Part shown: piece after piece, positions 1 through 9,119 of the stretch | Layout of the letters: each line of letters opens with the position of its first letter | How positions within the stretch are numbered: the stretch's first letter is position 1 | Assembly: GCA_037443945.1 (NCBI GenBank) | Contig: JBBINH010000001.1 | Coordinates: 62,001 to 126,000 of the forward strand | DNA length: 64,000 nt | Direction of reading: 5' to 3' | DNA from: SSF26 sp037443945 | Lineage (GTDB): Bacteria; Chloroflexota; Anaerolineae; J102 | Notes under the pieces: generated by a model | The model's input: the letters and a program-made list of their open reading frames with translations, nothing else | What the model was told of the DNA's origin: nothing | Database searches by the model: none | Program-made: the position numbers and the translations under genes

Positions 1-121
1 CCGGTGATGACGTTTGCCCAGGTCGAGAGGGAACAATTTGTACCCATTTTCCTCCCCTACGTCCGGCGCTGAGGCAGCCGAACCCAAGAAGCCACCACGG
101 CCATCGGCGGCAACCCCGGCC

Positions 122-1447
122 ATGGGACGACGGCTGGCTCTGCTTCTGATCGGTCTGGTGTTGGTGGCGGCTCTTGGCCGCTCACCGGGACGCGCCCAAG
201 GCCCAAATCGAGCCGGCCTGGTCGTCCGTTTCGGCAACGGGAATGCCCTGGCCCAGTGTGTCGCTTTCGACGAGCAGCGCATCACCGGGTGGGATTTGTT
301 GCAGCGTTCGGGACTGTCCGTCATCGGCGAACCGGGAATGATGGGCGTGGCCGTCTGCAAAATCGGCGATCCCTACAACCAGGATGGCTGTGATTTCCCC
401 CGCGAAGACTGTTTCTGTCAGTGCCTGACGCCCGGAAGCGGTCCTTGCCGTTACTGGGCCTATTACCAACTGGTCGACGGGCGCTGGCAATATTCCAATG
501 TGGGCGCGGCGGGCCGCATCATCACCCACGGCGCCGTGGACGGCTGGGCCTGGGGCCTGGGCGAAGTCAACGGTTCGACCGTTGAACCGCCTTTGCTGAG
601 CTTCGAGCAGATTTGCCCGGTCGAACAGCCGCCCACGGCCACGCCTTCGCCGACGCCGACCGCATCGCCGACCCCCACCATGACGGCCACGCCCACCCCA
701 GGCACGGCGACGCCGACTCCCACGAGCACGGCCACACCGACGCGGACGGCAACGCCCACGCTCACCCCAACCGGCACGGCCACGCCCACATCGATTGTTT
801 CCCCCACGACGGCTCCCACCGTCCCCACGGCAACGCTTGTTCCTACGACCACACCCACGCCCACCCCTGCCGCCATCCGCATGACCCTCTCGCTGCGCCC
901 CGAACGCATCGTGGCCGGCGAATGTGCCACGCTGAGCTGGCAGGTCGTGGGCGCCGACGCCGTCTTTTTGCAGATAGGCGAGGCTGCCGAACAACCCGTG
1001 TCGCCTTCCTCGGCACTGAGTGTCTGTCCGGTGGTCGAGACTCTCTATAGCCTGCGCGCCGTGGCCGCCGAGCAGCAGGATCGTCGCACGGCCATCCTGG
1101 AGGTGGTGGAACCGGAACCCACGCCCGCTTCTACCCCGACACCCCCAACGGCTCCTTCGACGGAAGAGACTCCCATCCCAACGCCGACGTCGGCGGTGAC
1201 GGCGACGCCGACAATGTCGGTTGTGGCCGTTTTGACGACGCCCACGGCGCCGGTCATAACCACTTCGGCGACACCGACGGCCGGTATCATCGCCCGGCCG
1301 GGGCCCCTCTTCACGCCGGCGGTTCCGGCGGCGAGCACCGGCAATCCGGCGCGGTTGTTCGTCAGCCTCGGCCTTTTTGCCCTTGTCCTGGCCGGTCTGT
1401 TGGCCGCAGGGGCATGGGCTCTGCGACGCCAGCGTCAACTCCGATAA
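122..1447 (+). CDS. Secreted, membrane-anchored transcobalamin-like (DUF4430-type) protein
   Basis: From the ATG at 122 the product is 441 aa. A hydrophobic N-terminal segment (about residues 4-20) looks like a signal peptide. A domain of about 120 residues follows, with the pattern WxYYQLVDGRW...G(A/V)VDGWAWG that resembles DUF4430, the fold shared with the C-terminal domain of transcobalamin. Then come a long Thr/Pro linker, an Ig-like beta domain ('CATLSWQV') and a second Thr/Pro linker, and the protein ends in a transmembrane helix with a basic tail. The domain call is by pattern only. The next three genes encode an ECF transporter, so a role as surface ligand-binding partner is inferred. 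An in-frame GTG start further upstream (near 14) is possible but gives no signal peptide at the N-terminus. Confidence 0.6.
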   Translation: MGRRLALLLIGLVLVAALGRSPGRAQGPNRAGLVVRFGNGNALAQCVAFDEQRITGWDLLQRSGLSVIGEPGMMGVAVCKIGDPYNQDGCDFPREDCFCQCLTPGSGPCRYWAYYQLVDGRWQYSNVGAAGRIITHGAVDGWAWGLGEVNGSTVEPPLLSFEQICPVEQPPTATPSPTPTASPTPTMTATPTPGTATPTPTSTATPTRTATPTLTPTGTATPTSIVSPTTAPTVPTATLVPTTTPTPTPAAIRMTLSLRPERIVAGECATLSWQVVGADAVFLQIGEAAEQPVSPSSALSVCPVVETLYSLRAVAAEQQDRRTAILEVVEPEPTPASTPTPPTAPSTEETPIPTPTSAVTATPTMSVVAVLTTPTAPVITTSATPTAGIIARPGPLFTPAVPAASTGNPARLFVSLGLFALVLAGLLAAGAWALRRQRQLR

Positions 1448-1467
1448 GGGGCCGATTGGCAGCGACC

Positions 1468-2559
1468 ATGACGGCGGGTTATCATCCTCTGAGCTGGGTG
1501 GCCTGGCTGATGGCAGGGTTGACGGCAGCCCTGCTGACGCGCAATCCCTTTTATCTGCTCATCGTTTGCGCCGCCGCTGCCTTTGTTTTTGGCGTGCTGC
1601 TCCAACATCACGCCGGTCACACCGAACCCACCGCCGCCGCGGCCCGTCCGCAGGCCTGGCGGCCGGTGGTCCGGTTGGCGCTGTTTCTGGGGTTGTTTAC
1701 GGTGCTGTTCAATTTCCTCACCTCGCATTACGGCCGTGTGGTCCTGGTCCGCTTGCCCGTCGCTTGGCCTTTGCTCGGTGGCCCCCTCACCCTGGAGGCC
1801 CTTTTGTACGGTCTGAGCACGGCTCTGAGTTTTCTGGCCTTGCTCTTGGTCTTCACCGTGTTCAACGGCGCCGTAGGCCCTCATGATGTCTTGCGGCTGT
1901 TGCCGACGTTTGCCTATCAGGCCGGAGTGGCGCTCACGATTGCCGTTTCCTTCGTGCCCCAGACGGTGGTCGCCTGGCAAGAGCTGCAGGAGGCCCACCG
2001 CTTGCGTGGGTACCATCGGCGCCGTCTGCGCGATTGGCAACCGCTTTTCGTGGCGCTGTTGGCGAACGGGTTGGATCGGGCCGTGCAACTGGCCGAGTCC
2101 ATGGAGGCGCGCGGTTTCGGCGCCGCCACAGCAGCCCTGACGCCGAGACAGACGCGGTTGTGGCGGACCGGGGCCATCATCGGCCTGGTGGCTTTGCTGA
2201 TGGGCCTGCTGGTGCGCGCGTTTTGGCCGGCTGCCGAGAGGCCGGGTCTGTTGGTCATGGCCGTGGGTGCATTGCTGGTTGTGGGGGTCCTCATGCGCCA
2301 GGGCCGCGCCATCCGCCGATCCCGCTATCGCCGTTGGCTGTGGCGGCGGCGAGATACGGCCGTGACCGTCACGGCGCTGGTCGTGATGGCCGGCATGCTC
2401 GCCATGACGCGGGTTGGGGAGGACCTGCTTTTTTACTATCCGTACCCACCTTATGACTGGATGCCACCGTTTCATCCCGTGCCGGGTTTGTTGGCGGCTT
2501 TGTTGCTCATGCCGGCCCTGCTCATGCCGCCCGCTTCGCCGGTTCTCGGTGAGGGGTAA
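1468..2559 (+). CDS. ecfT: ECF transporter transmembrane (T) component
   Basis: Polytopic membrane protein of 363 aa with several clear hydrophobic helices and a cytoplasmic segment containing E-A-H-R-L-R-G (after 'WQELQEAH') and E-S-M-E-A-R-G-F-G. These are the two Ala-Arg-Gly-like coupling motifs of the CbiQ/EcfT family that contact the ATPases. The ATG at 1468 is preferred over 1414, which would overlap the upstream gene. The stop is 5 nt before the ATPase gene, so the two are probably co-translated. It would transmit ATP hydrolysis to the S component encoded two genes on. The family call is firm; the substrate is not. Confidence 0.85.
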   Translation: MTAGYHPLSWVAWLMAGLTAALLTRNPFYLLIVCAAAAFVFGVLLQHHAGHTEPTAAAARPQAWRPVVRLALFLGLFTVLFNFLTSHYGRVVLVRLPVAWPLLGGPLTLEALLYGLSTALSFLALLLVFTVFNGAVGPHDVLRLLPTFAYQAGVALTIAVSFVPQTVVAWQELQEAHRLRGYHRRRLRDWQPLFVALLANGLDRAVQLAESMEARGFGAATAALTPRQTRLWRTGAIIGLVALLMGLLVRAFWPAAERPGLLVMAVGALLVVGVLMRQGRAIRRSRYRRWLWRRRDTAVTVTALVVMAGMLAMTRVGEDLLFYYPYPPYDWMPPFHPVPGLLAALLLMPALLMPPASPVLGEG

Positions 2560-2564
2560 AGCCC

Positions 2565-4211
2565 ATGATCGCCCTTGACCGTTTCAGCTTTCGCTATGCC
2601 GGGGCAGCCGAACCCACCTTGCATGGGGTTTCCCTGCGGTTGCCGCAGGGGGCGTTTGTGCTGGTCATCGGACCGTCGGGGTCGGGCAAATCCACGTTTC
2701 TGCGCACGCTCAACGGCCTGGTCCCCCATTTCTACGGAGGGCATCTCAGCGGTTGCGTGCGCGTGGACGGTCGCGACCCGGTGCAGGCGGCGCCGAAAGG
2801 AATGGCGGACCTGGTGGGGATGGTCTTTCAGGATCCCGAATCCGGTTTTGTCGTCGACCGGGTTGAGGACGAGCTGGCCTTCGCGCTGGAGAATTGGGCA
2901 CTGCCCCAGGATGTGATGCGCAAACGGGTGGAAGAAGTGCTGGATCAGTTGCGCATCGCCCATCTGCGCCATCGGCCGGTCAGCACGCTTTCCGGCGGCG
3001 AGAAACAGCGGGTGGCCATTGCGGCGGTGCTGACGCTCCATCCTCAGGTGCTTTTGCTGGATGAGCCGACTTCTCAGCTCGATCCGCAGGCCGCCGAGGA
3101 GGTGTTGCTGGCCTTACGCCAACTCAATGAGGACCTGGGGCTGACCGTGGTCCTTTCCGAGCATCGCCTGGAGCGGGTGGTGCAGTATGCCGATTTGGTT
3201 TTGTATTGGCCGGGTCATGGTCAACCGCCCCTGCTCGGTACACCGACCGAGGTGCTGCGCCGGGTGCCGCTGACGCCTCCGCTGATCACGCTGGGCAAGA
3301 CCCTGGGCTGGGAACCCCTGCCCCTGACCATCAAAGAGGGACGTCGCTTCGCTCAGGCCCTAAAAGAGCATCTGCATTTGCCGACGGTACCGCCGGAAAC
3401 GCCGCCGCCAGCCAACGGCCGTGAGGCCGTGGTGGTCGTCGAGAAGCTGTGGTATCGCTATACAAGCGGGGGCCGCGGGCCCGGCATCGAGGCCCTGACC
3501 GGGGTCAGTTTGCGGGTGCATCAGGGCGAGTTTGTGGCGCTCATGGGACGCAACGGCAGCGGCAAGACCACCCTGCTCAAGCATCTCATCGGTTTGTTGC
3601 AGCCCACCCAGGGCCATGTGCGCGTCGTGGGCTATGAGACAGGCCGCGTCTCTACCGAAACCCTGGCCCGGCGTGTGGCCTATGTCCCCCAAAACCCGGA
3701 GCGACTGCTCTTTGCCGAAACCGTGGCCGAGGAGTTGGCCCTCAGCCGTCGTGCCCATGGTCTGCCGCCCGATCCGGAGGCCGACCGGGCGCTATTGGCA
3801 CGGTTGGGGCTCGACCATTGCCGGGACAGCCATCCGCACGATTTATCGGTGGGGGAGAAGCAACGTCTGGCTCTGGCCGCCGTGCTCGTGCCCGATCCGG
3901 AGCTGATCCTGCTCGACGAGCCTACCCGTGGGCTTGATTACGTGCAAAAACACATCCTGGCCGGGCTGCTGCATGAGCTGCGCCAGACGGGCAAGACGGT
4001 GATCATGGCTACCCACGATGTCGAGCTGGCAGCGGCCACGGCCGACCGCGTTGTGCTCATGGCCGAAGGTCAGATCGTGGTGGACGGCCCGGCGCGACGG
4101 GTGATGGCCGAATCGCTTGTCTTTGCCAGTCAGGTCAATAAGCTGTTTCGCGATCCGCGTTTGCTCACGCCGGAGGACGTGCTGGCCGGGCTGGAGGAGG
4201 CCAGGCGATGA
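2565..4211 (+). CDS. ecfA: ECF transporter fused double ATP-binding protein
   Basis: A 548-aa protein carrying two ABC ATPase domains in tandem. Domain 1 has Walker A GPSGSGKST (near residue 36), signature LSGGEKQR and Walker B VLLLDEPTSQLD. Domain 2 has Walker A GRNGSGKTT (near residue 328), signature LSVGEKQR and Walker B LILLDEPTRGLD. Most ECF systems use two separate ATPases (EcfA and EcfA'), so this is the fused form, with both catalytic sites apparently intact. It starts 5 nt after the T gene, and its stop overlaps the S-component start (ATGA), which points to one transcript and coupled translation. Confidence 0.9.
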   Translation: MIALDRFSFRYAGAAEPTLHGVSLRLPQGAFVLVIGPSGSGKSTFLRTLNGLVPHFYGGHLSGCVRVDGRDPVQAAPKGMADLVGMVFQDPESGFVVDRVEDELAFALENWALPQDVMRKRVEEVLDQLRIAHLRHRPVSTLSGGEKQRVAIAAVLTLHPQVLLLDEPTSQLDPQAAEEVLLALRQLNEDLGLTVVLSEHRLERVVQYADLVLYWPGHGQPPLLGTPTEVLRRVPLTPPLITLGKTLGWEPLPLTIKEGRRFAQALKEHLHLPTVPPETPPPANGREAVVVVEKLWYRYTSGGRGPGIEALTGVSLRVHQGEFVALMGRNGSGKTTLLKHLIGLLQPTQGHVRVVGYETGRVSTETLARRVAYVPQNPERLLFAETVAEELALSRRAHGLPPDPEADRALLARLGLDHCRDSHPHDLSVGEKQRLALAAVLVPDPELILLDEPTRGLDYVQKHILAGLLHELRQTGKTVIMATHDVELAAATADRVVLMAEGQIVVDGPARRVMAESLVFASQVNKLFRDPRLLTPEDVLAGLEEARR

Positions 4212-4999
4212 AGCCGCGCGTTTCGGCATCGGCGCTTATTCTGGTGTTGGCCAGTCTGGTAGGGATGGCGGCGTTTCTTGCGCCCTTTTTCAGCCCCAAC
4301 GTGCGCCAGAGCGAGACCATGGTCATGGCCCACAGCCAGGATGCTCCTTTCGTCTTGATGGTGTTGACACTGCTGGCCCTGGCCGCTTTGTTTGCCCATC
4401 TGCGGCAGGGCCAGATGTCGGCCAAGACGCTGGCGCTGCTGGGGGCTTTGGCAGCCGTGGGCGCCGTGTTGCGCTTCGTGCCCGGTCCGGCCGGATTTTC
4501 GGCCGTCTTCTTCCTGCCGATTCTGGCCGGCTATGCTTTCGGCGCCCAGTTCGGCTTTCTTCTCGGCGTGTTGACTTTGCTGGTCTCGGCCTTTATGACC
4601 GGTGGGGTCGGCCCCTGGTTGCCTTATCAGATGTTTGCTTCGGGTTGGGTAGCGGCCATCGCCGGGCTGTTGCCGCATCCCCGACCTCATGCACGAGCCG
4701 AGATCCTCCTGCTGGCAGCGGCGGGCTTTGTGCTGGGGCTGTTCTACGGCGCCGTGATGAATCTGTGGTTCTGGCCTTTTGTCACGCAACCGGCCCAGGC
4801 GCATCTCTATTGGCAGCCGGGTCAGGGTATGGCCGCCGTCTTGCGGAGCTATGCCTTGTTTTACATGGCCACGTCGTTCTTTTGGGACCTGTGGCGCAGT
4901 GTGGGCAATGCCGCGCTTATCGGGCTTTTCGGTGCTCCGGTTTTGCGTGTGCTGCGCCGCTACGAGCAACGGTTCCATTTTGTTATAGAGCCGGCTTGA
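4208..4999 (+). CDS. ECF transporter substrate-binding (S) component
   Basis: A 263-aa membrane protein with about six hydrophobic segments. It is translationally coupled to the ATPase gene (4-nt ATGA overlap). The segment with AVLRFVPGPAG, then FLPILAGYAFG and LLVSAFMTGG(V)GPWLPYQM is typical of ECF S components grouped with vitamin B12 or precursor uptake. Specificity cannot be fixed from sequence. The transcobalamin-like protein at the start of the cluster and a B12-dependent mutase at 24-26 kb in the same window make a corrinoid plausible. Confidence 0.75.
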   Translation: MKPRVSASALILVLASLVGMAAFLAPFFSPNVRQSETMVMAHSQDAPFVLMVLTLLALAALFAHLRQGQMSAKTLALLGALAAVGAVLRFVPGPAGFSAVFFLPILAGYAFGAQFGFLLGVLTLLVSAFMTGGVGPWLPYQMFASGWVAAIAGLLPHPRPHARAEILLLAAAGFVLGLFYGAVMNLWFWPFVTQPAQAHLYWQPGQGMAAVLRSYALFYMATSFFWDLWRSVGNAALIGLFGAPVLRVLRRYEQRFHFVIEPA

Positions 5000-5113
5000 C
5001 CGGAGGCGTCTGCAAGCCGTGCACGCGCCGGCATTGGCAAAAGCCGGAATAGCGCCGTTGGTTTCGGATGGGGGCCTCCTGTGATACAATGGACGCCATC
5101 CTCCTGCAGCCCG

Positions 5114-6064
5114 ATGGTGTTGTTCTTGCACGCCTTCCTTATCCACAACCCTGTCGCCGGTCATCCTGCCCGTCATACTGCCCTGGGGCAGGCCATTGCT
5201 GCCTTACGCGCGGCCGGCTGGCAGGTCGAAGTGCGCGAAACGGTCCGCCGTAACCATGTCCGCGAACTGGCCGCCGAGGCCGCCAGGGCCGGTTATCATC
5301 CTATCATCGTCGCCGGTGGGGATGGCTCGATCGGTCAGGCGGCCCACGGCATCATCGCCGCCGGTGCTACCGACGTGGCTTTGGGCATTATTCCCCTGGG
5401 CAGTGGCAACGTTTTCGCCCGCGATGTCGGATTACCCCACCCTGACCACAGCCTCGGCGATGCCGTGCTGGCGGCCGTGCCAATTATCCTGGCCGGCGAA
5501 GCCGTTCCCCTGGATGTCGGTTTGGTCAACGGGACGGCTTTTATGTGCTGGGTCGGTTGCGGTCTCGATGCCGCCATTACCGTTCGGGTCGAAAACCAAC
5601 TCGCCAGCAAGCGGCGGGCGCCGGTGATGACCTACCTGACCGAGTTTCTTCGCTATCTCCCTCGCCATCGTGCTGCACAAACGACCCTGCTGGTGGACGA
5701 CCGGGAACGGCTCGAAAGCCGTTACACCCTCACCATCGTCAGCAACATCGGCCTTTATGCCCGTTACCTGTGGGTGACGCCCCAGGCCCAATTGAACGAT
5801 GGTTTTTTCGACCTGCTCGCTGTCGCCGAAGAACATCCCCTCCGTTTCTTGCTGCTGGCGCTCAAGCTTTTGATCTACCCTCGTAGCACCGATCCCCGTC
5901 TGATCCGACGTCGGTTACACCGCCTTGAGGTGACAACCGATCCGCCGCAGATGTACCACCTCGACGGAGACCCGACCGACCGGACGCCGTTCACCGTCAG
6001 CTTGCTTCCCCGGCGTCTACCGGTCTATCTCGATCGGCGCCGCTCCGGCCATCGCCTTGTCTGA
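5114..6064 (+). CDS. Diacylglycerol/lipid kinase family protein (YegS-like)
   Basis: About 316 aa with the DAGK catalytic domain. The N-terminal nucleotide loop is IHNPVAG, followed by VAGGDGSIGQA (the GGDGT-type motif) and LGIIPLGSGNVFARDVG. The C-terminal half contains the beta-sandwich typical of YegS/DgkB. It probably phosphorylates diacylglycerol or a related lipid at the membrane. I chose the ATG at 5114; an in-frame GTG at 5081 would add 11 residues that do not look conserved. A TACAAT -10-like box sits at about 5086-5091, which would exclude the GTG start. It begins a run of same-strand genes reaching 9868. Confidence 0.8.
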   Translation: MVLFLHAFLIHNPVAGHPARHTALGQAIAALRAAGWQVEVRETVRRNHVRELAAEAARAGYHPIIVAGGDGSIGQAAHGIIAAGATDVALGIIPLGSGNVFARDVGLPHPDHSLGDAVLAAVPIILAGEAVPLDVGLVNGTAFMCWVGCGLDAAITVRVENQLASKRRAPVMTYLTEFLRYLPRHRAAQTTLLVDDRERLESRYTLTIVSNIGLYARYLWVTPQAQLNDGFFDLLAVAEEHPLRFLLLALKLLIYPRSTDPRLIRRRLHRLEVTTDPPQMYHLDGDPTDRTPFTVSLLPRRLPVYLDRRRSGHRLV

Positions 6065-6082
6065 AAGGGACCGGAACTCGCT

Positions 6083-7285
6083 ATGGCCTTTGTGTTCACC
6101 GTTGCCGAGTTGGCCGCCTACCTCACCGAGCGGCTGCGCGAGGATGAGACGCTCCTCGACCTGAGCGTCGTCGGCGAGATCGGGCAGCTTTCGCAGCCGA
6201 ACTCCGGCCATGTCTACTTCACGTTGAAAGACGAAGGCGCCGTGCTGCAGGCGGTGATGTGGCGCAGCGTCGTGCGGTATCTGGGCTGTTTGCCCGCCGT
6301 CGGTCAGACCGTCATTGCCCATGGCCGTCTCGAGTTCTATCCGCCGCGAGGGGAGCTGCGGCTTATCGCCGACGATCTCCAACCCGAAGGCGGGGTGGGT
6401 GAGCTGTACCGCCGCTTCGAGCAGACCAAAACACGGCTGCAGGCCGAAGGTTTGTTCGACACGGCCCGGAAGCGACCGCTACCCCCCTGTCCGCGGCGCA
6501 TCGGTCTGGTCACATCGCCCACGGGGGCGGCCGTCCACGATTTCCTGCGTGTGTTGGCCGAACGCTGGCCTTTGGCCGATGTCCTGCTGGTGCCGAGTCT
6601 GGTGCAAGGGGATCAGGCCCCGGCCTCACTGCGGGCAGCTCTGGCGGCGCTCTACCACCGGCAGGATATCGACGTGATCGTCCTAGCCCGCGGGGGTGGA
6701 TCCATCGAAGACCTCTGGGCGTTCAACGATGAGGACCTGGCCCGCTTCATCGCCCGCTCGCCTGTGCCGGTGATCACCGCCATCGGCCATGAGACCGATT
6801 TTACCATCGCCGATTTTGTCGCCGACTACCGCGCCCCGACGCCCACGGCGGCCGCCCATGCCGTTGTGGCCATCGACGCGACTACCTATCGCCGGCAACT
6901 GAGTCAGACGATGGTCCGTCTGACCGATCTCGCCCGTCATCATGTGACCCGCCGGCGGCTGCAGGTGGAGCAAACCGAAGCCGCCTTGCGGCGGTTGTCG
7001 CCCCGTTATCGTATCGAGCAACAGCGACAGTACCTGGATGAGCTGGACCGGCGACTGACCCGCAGCTGGGAGCAAGCGTTCCAGCGACGGCGTCTGCTGG
7101 TGAACGGCCTGGAGCAACGTTTGGCGGCGCTCAATCCTCTGGCCGTCTTGAGCCGCGGGTATGCCCTCGTGCGCGATGCCGACGGCCGCGTGGTGCGGTC
7201 GGTCGCCCAGGCCGTACCAGGGCGGCGGCTGCACGTCCATGTGGCCGATGGCCGGTTCCGTGTTGTCGTTTCTAACGGGGGATAA
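6083..7285 (+). CDS. xseA: Exodeoxyribonuclease VII large subunit
   Basis: 400 aa, the family's usual length. An N-terminal OB fold (VVGEIGQLSQPNSGHVYFTL) is followed by the catalytic region with the typical RIGLVTSPTGAAVHDFL, the ARGGGSIEDLWAFNDE motif and PVITAIGHETDFTIADFVAD. A coiled-coil C-terminal third ends with the conserved NPLAVLSRGYA. The enzyme degrades single-stranded DNA to oligonucleotides and needs the small subunit encoded 3 nt downstream. Confidence 0.95.
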   Translation: MAFVFTVAELAAYLTERLREDETLLDLSVVGEIGQLSQPNSGHVYFTLKDEGAVLQAVMWRSVVRYLGCLPAVGQTVIAHGRLEFYPPRGELRLIADDLQPEGGVGELYRRFEQTKTRLQAEGLFDTARKRPLPPCPRRIGLVTSPTGAAVHDFLRVLAERWPLADVLLVPSLVQGDQAPASLRAALAALYHRQDIDVIVLARGGGSIEDLWAFNDEDLARFIARSPVPVITAIGHETDFTIADFVADYRAPTPTAAAHAVVAIDATTYRRQLSQTMVRLTDLARHHVTRRRLQVEQTEAALRRLSPRYRIEQQRQYLDELDRRLTRSWEQAFQRRRLLVNGLEQRLAALNPLAVLSRGYALVRDADGRVVRSVAQAVPGRRLHVHVADGRFRVVVSNGG

Positions 7286-7288
7286 ACG

Positions 7289-7579
7289 ATGGAGGACCTG
7301 TCCCATCTCACTTTTGAGCAAGCCCTGGCCGAGTTGCAGCGCGCCGTGGCGGCGCTGGAAGCAGGCAGCGGCGATCTGGAGGCCGATCTCGCCCACTACG
7401 AGCGCGGCATGGCGCTGATTCGGCATTGCCATCACCTGCTCGATCGGGCCGAACTGCGCGTGCGGCTGCTGATGCCGACGGGCGAAGAGATGGCCCTCTC
7501 GGCGGGCGGTCATGGGGTCCCCGAAGCGCTTTCTGAGGAAAGGACCTTCGACCTCGATAGCGAGCGCGAGCCGTTTTGA
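7289..7579 (+). CDS. xseB: Exodeoxyribonuclease VII small subunit
   Basis: 96-aa helical protein beginning MEDLSHLTFEQALAELQRAV, with the family's LEAGSGDLEADLAHYERGM helix. It starts 3 nt after the xseA stop, so the two subunits are co-translated. The tail after residue 75 is variable. Confidence 0.93.
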   Translation: MEDLSHLTFEQALAELQRAVAALEAGSGDLEADLAHYERGMALIRHCHHLLDRAELRVRLLMPTGEEMALSAGGHGVPEALSEERTFDLDSEREPF

Positions 7580-7588
7580 GGAGGGCCT

Positions 7589-8026
7589 GTGTTTCCTGTA
7601 GCGTGGACCGGCCTGGATTACCTGAGCCTGGTTGTGTTGCTGGTGTTGGCGGTGTTTGTCCGTCTGGCCCGCCGTTCGGCCACGGCGGCAGTGGTGCCTG
7701 CTTCTCCGGACGATCTGGCCGATCTCGACCGTGGCGACCTCGGCGCCGGAGCGATGGTGCCTATGGTAACCGTTTTGACAGCGCCCGCGCGCCCCGAGCG
7801 ACTCGTGGCCGATCTCCCGGTTTTGCCTGCGGTTCTCGCTCCCACAACCGAACGGCGCAGCGCCGACCCGGCCGCATTGGCCGTCTTAGCCTGGCTGACC
7901 GACGAGGCCATCGATGGCGAGGAGTCCCAGGCGTCGCCCGTCGCTCCTGAGGCCATGACGGCGAGCTACCTCTTTCTCATCATTCTCATGTTGATGGCCC
8001 TGCTCTATCGCCTGGCGCAGGGCTGA
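7589..8026 (+). CDS. Hypothetical two-helix membrane protein
   Basis: 145 aa from a GTG start, 9 nt after xseB. There is one hydrophobic helix near the N-terminus (residues about 9-25) and one at the very C-terminus (residues about 124-140), joined by an Ala/Pro-rich, acidic soluble segment of roughly 95 residues. I recognise no domain. Its position between xseB and ubiX, with 9-nt spacing on both sides, makes it a real operon member, but the context says nothing about function. Confidence 0.6.
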   Translation: MFPVAWTGLDYLSLVVLLVLAVFVRLARRSATAAVVPASPDDLADLDRGDLGAGAMVPMVTVLTAPARPERLVADLPVLPAVLAPTTERRSADPAALAVLAWLTDEAIDGEESQASPVAPEAMTASYLFLIILMLMALLYRLAQG

Positions 8027-8035
8027 ACAGGAACC

Positions 8036-8644
8036 ATGACCAGACGTCTCATCATTGCGCTGACGGGTGCTTCCGGCCAGATCTACGGCATTCGCCTGTT
8101 GGAAATCCTGCGGCGGGCGCCGGATATCGAAACCCATCTCATCATTTCGCCAGCTGCCGGTATTACCATCGTCCAAGAGACGAGCTACACCCCCCGCCAG
8201 GTCGAAGCTCTGGCCGATGTGGTGTATCGGCCCGGCGATATCGCCGCCGCCATTGCCTCCGGCAGTTTTGCCACGATGGGGATGATCGTGGCTCCCTGTT
8301 CCATCAAGACCCTGAGCGCCGTTGCCCATAGCTATGCGGCTGACCTGGTGGCGCGCGCCGCCGATGTCCAGCTCAAGGAAGGTCGGCCTGTGGTTCTGGT
8401 CGTGCGTGAAACACCTTTGCACGTAGGCCATCTGCGCTTGATGACCCAGGCTGCCGAGATCGGCTGTATCATTTTCCCCCCTGTCCCCGCCTTTTATGCC
8501 CTGCCGCAAACCCTTGATGACGTGATCGACAATACGTGCGGGCGTATCCTGGCCCGTATCGGCATCCCGAACGAGCTGTATCAGGAATGGCTGGGATTGC
8601 GGCGCAAACAGATCGGGGAACTCCAGGCGACCGATCATGGGTAG
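8036..8644 (+). CDS. ubiX: Flavin prenyltransferase UbiX
   Basis: 202 aa, family length. The N-terminus RLIIALTGASGQIYGIRLLE carries the FMN-binding loop. IVAPCSIKTLSAVAHSYAADL and the VVRETPLHVGHLRLM motif (conserved Arg/Glu) are diagnostic. It makes prenylated FMN, the cofactor of UbiD-type decarboxylases; no ubiD is in this window. Its stop overlaps the next gene's start by 8 nt. Confidence 0.93.
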   Translation: MTRRLIIALTGASGQIYGIRLLEILRRAPDIETHLIISPAAGITIVQETSYTPRQVEALADVVYRPGDIAAAIASGSFATMGMIVAPCSIKTLSAVAHSYAADLVARAADVQLKEGRPVVLVVRETPLHVGHLRLMTQAAEIGCIIFPPVPAFYALPQTLDDVIDNTCGRILARIGIPNELYQEWLGLRRKQIGELQATDHG

Positions 8645-9119
8645 AAGGTTGACACCGATCGAGGCTTTACCCCACCTTGTGGATTTCCTGGCCGCCCACA
8701 ACACCCTTTGCCTGGCCACGGTCGGCCCCGAAGGCAGGCCGCATGCCGCAGCCGTCTTTTACGCAGCCGGACCGGATCTGACCCTGTATTTTTTGTCCGA
8801 TCCGACGACGCGCCATGGCCAACACATCGGCGCCGGCGCCTGGGTAGCCGCCACGATCGAGGCCAACAATCAAAACTGGCAGTCGATCCGGGGCCTGCAA
8901 ATCCACGGCCTGGCAGCACCCTGCACCGGGGATGAGGTCATCGTGGCCCGCCGGATTTACGGCGAACGGTTCCCTTTCATTGCCTCTGTCCAAACCTTGA
9001 CCGCGGCCCTGGCCCGAGCCCGTTATTATCGGCTGGTGCCGAGCTGGATCCGTCTGATCGACAACACGCGCGGTTTTGGCCATAAAGAGGAATGGGGCCA
9101 ACAGGAGCAAGGGCCATGA
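8637..9119 (+). CDS. Pyridoxamine 5'-phosphate oxidase-related FMN-binding protein
   Basis: 160 aa with a split-barrel flavin-binding pattern: NTLCLATVGPEGRPHAAAVFY, then LYFLSDPTTRHGQHI and VAATIE(A)NNQNWQSIRGLQIHG. This places it in the PNPOx-like/general stress protein 26 superfamily, whose members bind FMN or F420. The substrate is unknown. It overlaps ubiX by 8 nt and the following methyltransferase by 4 nt, so all three are probably translated together. Confidence 0.75.
   Translation: MGRRLTPIEALPHLVDFLAAHNTLCLATVGPEGRPHAAAVFYAAGPDLTLYFLSDPTTRHGQHIGAGAWVAATIEANNQNWQSIRGLQIHGLAAPCTGDEVIVARRIYGERFPFIASVQTLTAALARARYYRLVPSWIRLIDNTRGFGHKEEWGQQEQGP

Noticed and set aside
182..1438. Long minus-strand frame opposite the transcobalamin-like gene
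   Set aside because: Arg-rich low-complexity translation, the mirror of the Thr/Pro linker, with no start signal; the plus-strand frame has a signal peptide and domains.
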